From contig NZ_SRMB01000004.1 in NCBI RefSeq assembly GCF_004745645.1, forward strand, positions 248,001-312,000: 64,000 nucleotides of DNA, read 5' to 3'. Origin of the DNA: Hymenobacter metallicola. GTDB lineage: Bacteria; Bacteroidota; Bacteroidia; Cytophagales; Hymenobacteraceae. A program made the position numbers and the translations under genes. The notes under the pieces are model-generated. The model was not told where the DNA came from. It did not search any database and was given only the letters and a program-made list of their open reading frames with translations. Of the stretch, positions 57,921-64,000 are shown piece by piece; position 1 is the first letter of the stretch, and every line of letters begins with the position of its first letter.

Positions 57921-60900
57921 TTAGAGGGAGAGGTTGATACCAAACAGGAAGGCCTTGCTACGCGGATAGGCAGCGTAGTCGACGCCCGGGGTCAGCGGCG
58001 TACCGCGGCGGGTGTTCACTTCGGGGTCGAAGCCGGTGTATTTGGTAAACGTATAGAGGTTGTTAGCCGTCACGTAGAAGCGCAGCTGGGTCAGCTTGGC
58101 CCGCGAGGTCAGCGTCTTGGGCAGGGTGTAGCCCAGCGTCAGGTTGTTGACGCGCAGGAAAGAGCCGTCTTCAATAGCCCAGGAGTGCGGGAACAGCTGG
58201 CGGGTCGGCGTCCAGATCTTGGCGTTCTGGTTCAGGCGGCGCGAGGTTTCCAGGTCCGTAATCACCACGCCGTTTTCGTCGATGGTCCGGTACCGGTCGT
58301 TCATGATGGCCAGGCCGTTGCTCAGGTAGGAGTTGGCCAGGTTCGAGGTGAGCTCAATCTTGTTGGCGTTGTAGATGTCGTTGCCAAACACCCAGTTCAG
58401 GAAGATGCTGGCATCGAAACCCTTGTAGGCGAACTGCTGGTTTAAGCCACCGGTGAACTTGGGGTTAGCGTTGCCGATAACAGTGCGGTCAGCATCGGTT
58501 ACCACACCGTCGCCGTTGAGGTCCTTCAGCTTGATGGTGCCGGGAATCACTTCCTCGCCCGCCGCGCTGTAGCCGACCACGCCCCGGTCGGAAACGACGC
58601 CGGGCTTCAGGTTCCACTTGCCGTTGCTGTAGCCTTCAAAGTCGTCGGCGGTGTAGAAACCATCCGTCACGTAGCCATACATCAGGCCCACCGGCTGCCC
58701 CACGGCCACGTAGTAGTCGGCGGTGATGGCCGTGCTGGCCCAGCCCGAGTACTGCAGGGGCAGCTCGGTCAGGGTGCCCAGGCTTTCGATGCGGTTGCGG
58801 TTGAAGGCCAGGTTGGCGTTAGCCGTCCAGGTGAAGTCCGGGGTCTGAATCACGGTACCCGTTGCCTGGAATTCCAAACCACGGTTGGACGTAGCGCCGA
58901 TGTTGACCAGCTGCGAGGTGTAGCCCGACACGGGCGAGATGGCCAGGTTCAGGAGCAGGTCGCGGGTGCGGTTGGCGTAGGCATCAATAGTCAGCTGCAC
59001 GCGGTTGCTGAACAGGCTGATGTCCAGACCCAGGTTGCGCGAGATGGTCGTTTCCCACTTCAGGTTTTCGTTGGCCAGGGCCCCTACTACGGCCCCGGGC
59101 ACCAAGCTCTCGTTCAGGGCATACTGACCCGAGGTGCGGAAAGCGGCGCGGTAGAGGTTGTCGGCAATGCGGTTGTTGCCGGCCAGGCCGTAGCTCACGC
59201 GCAGCTTCAGGTCCGACACGGTAGCGGCCAGGGGCTTCATGAATTCTTCCTGCGAAATACGCCAGGCGGCCGAAGCGGCTGGGAAGAAGCCCCAGCGGCT
59301 AGAGAGGCCCCGGGCAAACTTCGACGAACCGTCGCCACGGAAGGTAGCCGTCAGCAGGTACTTGTCGTCGAAGGAGTAGTTCAGGCGGGCAAAACCCGAG
59401 AGCAGCCGCGCCTTCACGGGCTGGTCGGTGGTCGGGGCCGGCTGGGGAGTAGCCGGGGCGTTGGGGTCGCGCTGGTTGATGTTGTTGAAGGCCTTGTCGG
59501 ACGAAATCGTCAGGGGCAGGTAGTAGCTCTGCACGTTCTGGGTGTTGAACTCCTGCATGTAGATTTCGTGCCCCAGCAGGGCGTCGAAGGCGTGCTTGTC
59601 CTTGTTGAAATTGTAGGTCAGCACGTTCGAGTTGTTGAACGTTACCAGCGAGCCGGTGGCAATGCCCAGGAACGGCAGGCCCGAGAAGTTGCCGCCTTTA
59701 ATAGTGGGCGAAAACTGGCCGTTGAAGGTTTCCGTGCGGGTGTTGCTGTTGTCGAAGCCGACCGTGGAGCGGAAGGCCAGGCTCTTGGTGAAGTTGTACT
59801 GCGCGTTGCCGCCCAGGTTGAAGAGGCGGCGCTTGTCGGCGCGGTATTCATTCTCGATGGTGAGCACCGGGTTGGAGAGGGAGCCCGAGGTGCGGAAGAA
59901 TTCGTCGTCTTCCAGGTTCTCGTTCGGGTCGATGGCGCCGGGCCGCTGCAACGCCAGGGGCTGATACACGATGGTGTTGCGCAGGCGGGTGTTGGTCGTC
60001 GAGCCCGAGCCCTGGTTGGACGTACCCGAGCCGGTTACGGTCTGGTCGTTGAAGCGGGTGCTGAGGCCAAACTTAAACTTGTCGCTGGCTTTGTGGTCGA
60101 AGCGGAAGTTGACCAGGTTGCGGGTAAAGCCTGACAGAATCTGGATACCGTCTTCCTGGTTGCGGGTCAGGCTCAGCGAGAACGTCGAGCCCTTGCCCCC
60201 ACCCGACAGCGTCACGTTGTGGGTCTGCTGGAAAGCGTCGCGGCCGAACACCCGGTCCTGCCAGTCAATAAACTCGGCGCTGCGGGCGCGGCCCAGCGTG
60301 TCGTAGCCTTCTACCTGCGAATAGTCACGGGTGTCGCGGAAGTTGGTCGAGCCAAAGCGGCTTTTGATAGTGCTCAAACCGGCGCTACCGGCCAGGGCCG
60401 CCTTTTCGTAGGCGTAGTCGGTATACTCGGCCGGCTTCATCACGTCCAGCGTGCGGGTAATCTTACGTACCCCGGCAAAGCCGGTGTAGTTCACGTTCAG
60501 CTTGCCTTCGCGGCCGCCTTTGGTCGTAATAATCACGACGCCGTTGGCGCCCCGGGCCCCGTAGATAGCCGTGGCCGAAGCGTCTTTCAGCACGTCAACC
60601 GAGGCAATATCCTGGGGCGACAGTACCGACAGGGCATTTTCCAGCTGCACGCCGTCGACGATGTAGAGCGGGGAGTTGTCCTGGGTAATTGAGCCGCCGC
60701 CCCGCACCCGGATGCGGATGTCGGAGCCGGGTTGGCCCTCCGAGGAAGTGACCTGCACGCCGGCCAGGCGGCCGGTCAGGGCTTCGGCCGCAGAGTTAAC
60801 CGGCACATCCTTGATTTGCTTGGCACCCACCGAGGCTACCGAGCCGGTCACGTCTTTGCGGGGCACCTCGGCATAGCCGATTACTACCACGTCTTCCATC

Positions 60901-61208
60901 ACCTTGGTGTCGGGGCTGAGTTTGATGGAAAGGTTGTCATCATTCCCCACTGTCACGTCCTTAGCCAGGAAGCCGATGTAGCTCAGGCGCAGCACGACGT
61001 TGGCTGTGTTGGCGGGTAAGCTGATGGCAAACTTACCGTCCATGTCGGTCGAGGCGCCAATCGTTGTTCCCTTCACTACCACCGTCACCCCGGGCAGGGG
61101 CTCATCTTTCTCAGTGGATCGAACGACCCCCTGAATGCTGCGTTGCTGGGCCACCGCATGCAGCGCGACGCTGAGCAGAAGCCAGACGAACAGTATGTAC
61201 TTTCTCAT
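57921..61208 (-). CDS. SusC/RagA family TonB-linked outer-membrane protein
   Basis: 1095 residues. Signal peptide about 1-20. A CarboxypepD_reg-like domain (about 22-105, 'RSIQGVVRSTEKDEPLPGVT') precedes a plug with 'RIRVRGGGSITQDNSPLYIVDG' and 'SVDVLKDASATAIYGARGANGVVIITT' (SusC signature) and a 22-strand barrel ending in 'KAFLFGINLSL'. It is the channel of the pair with SusD. A candidate LacI-type operator lies 229 nt upstream of the ATG. No anti-sigma factor or hybrid two-component system gene is next to it in the window. Confidence 0.97.
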   Translation of the reverse strand: MRKYILFVWLLLSVALHAVAQQRSIQGVVRSTEKDEPLPGVTVVVKGTTIGASTDMDGKFAISLPANTANVVLRLSYIGFLAKDVTVGNDDNLSIKLSPDTKVMEDVVVIGYAEVPRKDVTGSVASVGAKQIKDVPVNSAAEALTGRLAGVQVTSSEGQPGSDIRIRVRGGGSITQDNSPLYIVDGVQLENALSVLSPQDIASVDVLKDASATAIYGARGANGVVIITTKGGREGKLNVNYTGFAGVRKITRTLDVMKPAEYTDYAYEKAALAGSAGLSTIKSRFGSTNFRDTRDYSQVEGYDTLGRARSAEFIDWQDRVFGRDAFQQTHNVTLSGGGKGSTFSLSLTRNQEDGIQILSGFTRNLVNFRFDHKASDKFKFGLSTRFNDQTVTGSGTSNQGSGSTTNTRLRNTIVYQPLALQRPGAIDPNENLEDDEFFRTSGSLSNPVLTIENEYRADKRRLFNLGGNAQYNFTKSLAFRSTVGFDNSNTRTETFNGQFSPTIKGGNFSGLPFLGIATGSLVTFNNSNVLTYNFNKDKHAFDALLGHEIYMQEFNTQNVQSYYLPLTISSDKAFNNINQRDPNAPATPQPAPTTDQPVKARLLSGFARLNYSFDDKYLLTATFRGDGSSKFARGLSSRWGFFPAASAAWRISQEEFMKPLAATVSDLKLRVSYGLAGNNRIADNLYRAAFRTSGQYALNESLVPGAVVGALANENLKWETTISRNLGLDISLFSNRVQLTIDAYANRTRDLLLNLAISPVSGYTSQLVNIGATSNRGLEFQATGTVIQTPDFTWTANANLAFNRNRIESLGTLTELPLQYSGWASTAITADYYVAVGQPVGLMYGYVTDGFYTADDFEGYSNGKWNLKPGVVSDRGVVGYSAAGEEVIPGTIKLKDLNGDGVVTDADRTVIGNANPKFTGGLNQQFAYKGFDASIFLNWVFGNDIYNANKIELTSNLANSYLSNGLAIMNDRYRTIDENGVVITDLETSRRLNQNAKIWTPTRQLFPHSWAIEDGSFLRVNNLTLGYTLPKTLTSRAKLTQLRFYVTANNLYTFTKYTGFDPEVNTRRGTPLTPGVDYAAYPRSKAFLFGINLSL

Positions 61209-61436
61209 TTGAATAGATGTGTGGGAATTTGAAAATGACTGCCAATAGATCTTAGCGGAACATCATTTGCCGGCGGGTGTGGAGAAACTCACCGGAGGAA
61301 AGAAATTCTGCGTCTGCCAGACCAAAAGTCTTTTTGTACTCTCACCGGTTGGCACGGCTAATTTTGGATTGTTAGCCGATTCATCGGTTCTATAAGTTTA
61401 CACTAACCCCCTGCAATAGCGAAGCAGATGGTGTTT

Positions 61437-61470
61437 TTTATTTGTGCAAACGTTCCCGGCAACGTTGCCA
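61437..61470 (-). promoter_or_regulatory. LacI-type double operator, copy 2 (susC)
   Basis: Core AACGTTCCCGGCAACGTT (61449-61466), the exact reverse complement of the core at 50267-50284. It contains the fully symmetric 12-mer GGCAACGTTGCC. The flanking TTTATTTG and GCCA are also shared with copy 1. Confidence 0.65.
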
Positions 61471-61703
61471 GATTCCGATTTAACTTTGTTTCATCCAATC
61501 ATAAGCCACATATAGTTATATTGATAACAATCCTCTACGAAATACGAACTCTCGACTTGCCAGCAGCAAATTTGAACTTTTCCAACTTACTGAGTAACTA
61601 CTCACTCCCGGCCGGCTTGGAACCACGAGTAATGCTTTTACTTCCGGGCAAGTTCCGGACGCGGTGCAGGGAAAATAAAATAATTCTGAGGGAAGCAGAT
61701 ACG

Positions 61704-61733
61704 AAAAAGCCTCCAGTAACTCTGGAGGCCTTT
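61704..61733 (-). terminator. Terminator of the GH43 gene
   Basis: GCCTCCAG (61709-61716) and CTGGAGGC (61722-61729), 5-nt loop. Read on the minus strand the stem is followed by five T. Confidence 0.8.
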
Positions 61734-61751
61734 GCACGGAACCTGGCAAAT

Positions 61752-63389
61752 TTACTCGACGCGAAACCAATCCACATCCGCGGAGCCCGCATCGTTGGTT
61801 TTGCCGGCCCGGGTACAGAACAACCCAACCTTAGCCCCGATCCAGCGGCCTTCCCGCGCCTGAAACGAGGCGCCCACGGGCTGAAAGGTTTGCCCGTCGA
61901 GGCTGTAGCTAAACTGGCACTTGGCCCCGGCCGTAACGGCAACGCGCAAATACACCGGCTGCTTGGCCGCTACCTCGGCCACGGGAGCCCCAGTGGTTTC
62001 GGCAGCGCCTTTGTCGGCATTCTGGCAAGTCGTTTGGCTAAGTTGCAGCTTGCCATTCTGGTTTGTCACCGACAGATAAGCGTAGTCCATTCCCATCATA
62101 AGCAGGCCCGTTTTCTCGCCCTCGAAGCGGGGCGTGAAGGTGAGCTTGGTCGTGACGGTAAACACCTCGGCGGGCAGCTTTTGCAGCAGCAGGTTGGGCA
62201 CCTGCCAGAAGTTCTTGAAACCCTCCGGCACAGGCACTGAGTAGAGCCGCAGGTAGCCGGCGCCGGTTGGGAAAGCCCAGCCCACCTGCGGGTTGGCATG
62301 CCACTGCCACTGCAGGCCCAGCTGGTTACCGTCGAATTCGTCGGAAGTGGCCGGCGTAGCCAGGACGGCTGGTTTGCCCTTCACGGCAGGCTTGCGGAAG
62401 GTGAGTACCGGCTCACCTTTGCCGTCCCCCTCGGGGTCTGAGCCAATGACCGGCCAGTCGTTTTTCCAGACCATGGGCTGCAGGTGCACTACCCGGCCGT
62501 AGGGGCCCTGGTCCTGGAAGTGCATAAACCAGTCTTCGCCCGCAGGGGTGTCAATCCAGGCGCCCTGGTGGGGGCCGTTCGTAGTGGTATTGCCCTGGTC
62601 CAGCACGATACGGTCCTCATAAGGGCCAAACACGTTTTTGGCGCGCATCACCACCTGCCAGCCCGTGGGCACTCCCCCACCCGGCGCCATAATGTAGTAG
62701 TAGCCCTTGCGCTTGTAGAACTTGGGACCTTCGATGGTGGGGTGCTTCTCGTGCCCATCAAATACCAGCACGTCGTCGCCGAGCAAGCTCAGGCCGTCGG
62801 GGCTCATACGGCTCACGGCCAGCACGCTCTTGAAGCCGGCCCGGCTGCCCGCAAACCCGTGCACCAGGTAGGCCTTGCCGTCTTCGTCCCACAACGGGCA
62901 GGGGTCAATCCAGCCCTTGGCTTCCTTTACCAGAATGGGCGCTTCCCAGGGGCCGGCGGGGTTGTCGGCCCGCGTGACGTAGATGCCCAGGTCGGGGTCG
63001 GGGTAGTAGATGTAGAACTTCTTTTTGTGGTAGCGAATAGCCGGGGCCCACACGCCATTGCCGTGCTGGGGCAGGTTGTAGCGGGCCTGGGGTGGCTGCT
63101 GGGTGAACACCGCCCCAATGATGGTCCAGTTGACCAGATCCGTGGAGTGCAGCACCTGCAGGCCCGGCACGGCATTAAAGCTCGAGGAGGTGAGGTAGTA
63201 GTCGTTGCCCACGCGCACCACGTCGGGGTCGGAATAGTCGGCGTAGAGCACCGGGTTTTTGTAGGTTCCGTTGCCCAGGTCGGGCACCCATACTTTGGAT
63301 AAGCCAGCCTGTTGGGCCACCGTGAAGCGGGGCAGAAAGGCAAGGACTGCCAGAGTGGCCAGCAGGAGGATTTGGGTGGATTTTACCAT
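61752..63389 (-). CDS. Glycoside hydrolase family 43, xylosidase/arabinosidase-like
   Basis: 545 residues. Signal peptide about 1-25 ('ILLLATLAVLAFLPRFTVAQ'). The GH43 propeller (about 38-340) has 'NPVLYADYSDPDVVRVGNDY' (catalytic base Asp), 'GWIDPCPLWDEDGKAYLVHG' (middle Asp) and 'TIEGPKFYKRKGYYYIMAPGG' (donor Glu). A C-terminal concanavalin-like sandwich (about 360-545, 'DEFDGNQLGLQWQWHANP') is the usual extra domain of the GH43 subfamilies acting on arabinan or xylan. It is secreted and forms its own transcription unit. Confidence 0.94.
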   Translation of the reverse strand: MVKSTQILLLATLAVLAFLPRFTVAQQAGLSKVWVPDLGNGTYKNPVLYADYSDPDVVRVGNDYYLTSSSFNAVPGLQVLHSTDLVNWTIIGAVFTQQPPQARYNLPQHGNGVWAPAIRYHKKKFYIYYPDPDLGIYVTRADNPAGPWEAPILVKEAKGWIDPCPLWDEDGKAYLVHGFAGSRAGFKSVLAVSRMSPDGLSLLGDDVLVFDGHEKHPTIEGPKFYKRKGYYYIMAPGGGVPTGWQVVMRAKNVFGPYEDRIVLDQGNTTTNGPHQGAWIDTPAGEDWFMHFQDQGPYGRVVHLQPMVWKNDWPVIGSDPEGDGKGEPVLTFRKPAVKGKPAVLATPATSDEFDGNQLGLQWQWHANPQVGWAFPTGAGYLRLYSVPVPEGFKNFWQVPNLLLQKLPAEVFTVTTKLTFTPRFEGEKTGLLMMGMDYAYLSVTNQNGKLQLSQTTCQNADKGAAETTGAPVAEVAAKQPVYLRVAVTAGAKCQFSYSLDGQTFQPVGASFQAREGRWIGAKVGLFCTRAGKTNDAGSADVDWFRVE

Positions 63390-63437
63390 TCAAAATTACT
63401 TTTCAACGGAAACGAAAGGGGTTCTATTAAAACGCAA

Positions 63438-63470
63438 AAAAGGCCCCGGATACAGCATCCGGGGCCTTTT
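63438..63470 (-). terminator. Terminator after the T9SS-secreted protein gene
   Basis: Perfect 14-bp arms AAAAGGCCCCGGAT (63438-63451) and ATCCGGGGCCTTTT (63457-63470) with a 5-nt loop; T-run on the minus strand. Confidence 0.88.
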
Positions 63471-63478
63471 GTACAGGT

Positions 63479-64000
63479 TTAGTTCTTAATGAACTTGGTG
63501 CTTAAACTTTCTTTATCAGTGCTGTAGCGCAGCAGGTACGTACCCTTGGCCAGGCTTTCCAGCCTCAGTGGGGTCTGCTCAGCGCCGGCTTTGGTACCAA
63601 CAGTTGCCACCTTGCGGCCATCAAACGAGTAGACCGTAATGGTAGCCCCAGGGCTGGCTTTGGGGTGGGTCAGCGTCAGGCTCTGCTGGGCGGGGTTGGG
63701 ATACACGGCCAGACCGGCGGCCAGTGCCGCGGCGGTATGGGTTCCGGTTACGATGAGGGGCTGCCCTTTCACTTGTACGTCGCGCAGCAGGCCGTAGCGG
63801 CCCGCGCTGCCGCTGCCGCAGCTCCAGTACATGCGGATAGTCAGCGTCTGACCAGCTTCCAGACGGATGCCGCTGGCGCCGGCCAACGCCAGACGATACG
63901 TTTGGTTGGCGCCCGTATTCTGATTGTTGAGCACGATAGGCGTCGCGAAGCCCCCGTTGGCGGTGCTGTTCAGCGCCCCCGCCGGACCTACGCCGCCCGA
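63479..64000 (-). CDS. C-terminal part of a secreted protein with T9SS sorting domain, cut by window edge
   Basis: The frame is open to the window end, so only the last 173 residues are seen. The last 75 residues are a type IX secretion C-terminal domain: 'LAVYPNPAQQSLTLTHPKAS', 'ATITVYSFDGRKVATVG' and the end 'LAKGTYLLRYSTDKESLSTKFIKN'. Before this is a beta-sandwich-like region ('GIRLEAGQTLTIRMYWSCGS', 'YGLLRDVQVKG'), resembling an inserted carbohydrate-binding module. By position, beside the pectin genes, the missing part is likely a polysaccharide lyase or hydrolase; that is inference. Confidence 0.85.
   Translation of the reverse strand, partial: SGGVGPAGALNSTANGGFATPIVLNNQNTGANQTYRLALAGASGIRLEAGQTLTIRMYWSCGSGSAGRYGLLRDVQVKGQPLIVTGTHTAAALAAGLAVYPNPAQQSLTLTHPKASPGATITVYSFDGRKVATVGTKAGAEQTPLRLESLAKGTYLLRYSTDKESLSTKFIKN

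Larger units (their letters stand above)
61209..61751. other. Regulatory gap upstream of susC
   Basis: 543 nt. It contains, right to left: the terminator of the upstream GH43 gene (about 61704-61733), an AT-richer stretch with nothing recognised (about 61471-61700), the double AACGTT operator (61437-61470), and a 200-nt susC leader without a clear -7 box. Confidence 0.5.

Noticed and set aside
56601..58445. 614-codon open frame on the plus strand across susD and susC
   Set aside because: Antisense of two certain genes and bridging their junction; amino-acid use is typical of a shadow.

Overview
The window looks like chromosomal DNA of a high-GC Bacteroidota member, most likely Hymenobacter or a close relative (Hymenobacteraceae, Cytophagales). 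The basis is a SusC/SusD pair, a type IX secretion sorting domain, TonB receptors with a CarboxypepD_reg-like front domain, the near absence of Shine-Dalgarno sites, and -7 boxes of the Bacteroidota form TAnnTTTG. The genus is inferred from overall resemblance; there is no rRNA or tRNA gene here to prove it. I see no CRISPR array, insertion sequence or prophage.

Layout. 1-10.3 kb: the start of a lipoprotein gene behind a TonB receptor, an OmpH/Skp-like protein, two GNAT acetyltransferases, an aspartoacylase-family hydrolase, a RimK ligase with a RimB-like protease, a sorbosone-dehydrogenase-like protein and a metallo-beta-lactamase-fold hydrolase. 10.3-19 kb: a macro-domain hydrolase, an alpha/beta hydrolase, a DUF502 membrane protein, ispH, cmk, adenine deaminase, a single-domain response regulator and a cysteine-synthase-family enzyme. 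19-26.3 kb: sucD, an unknown lipoprotein, a flavin disulfide reductase and three related small lipoproteins. 26.3-34.4 kb: an rny-zapA-coiled-coil cluster, pheT, a DUF1684 protein, radC and a metallophosphoesterase. 34.4-41 kb: Ser/Thr-rich secreted proteins with Lys-rich tails, a divergent nitroreductase/HxlR pair and a UV damage endonuclease.

41-64 kb, all on the minus strand: a pectin-use locus. It encodes aldose 1-epimerase, two GH43 enzymes, two CE8 pectinesterases, two CE12 rhamnogalacturonan acetylesterases, a sodium/solute symporter, a two-domain esterase, tagaturonate reductase, SusD, SusC and the end of a T9SS-secreted protein. Esterases strip methyl and acetyl groups, GH43 enzymes trim side chains, SusCD imports oligosaccharides, the symporter takes up monosaccharides, and tagaturonate reductase starts galacturonate breakdown. 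Pectate lyases, GH28 enzymes and the rest of the uronate pathway are not in the window. A tail-anchored 3'-5' exonuclease and a cNMP/CBS/DUF294 protein sit in the same gene row.

The most interesting non-coding signals are two nearly identical 34-bp operator-like sequences (31 of 34 bases equal) ahead of the acetylesterase row and ahead of susC; a 135-bp dispersed element found in two opposite-facing copies whose central hairpin differs in sequence but is kept; and a hairpin in the rny leader whose loop can pair with an upstream segment to form a pseudoknot.
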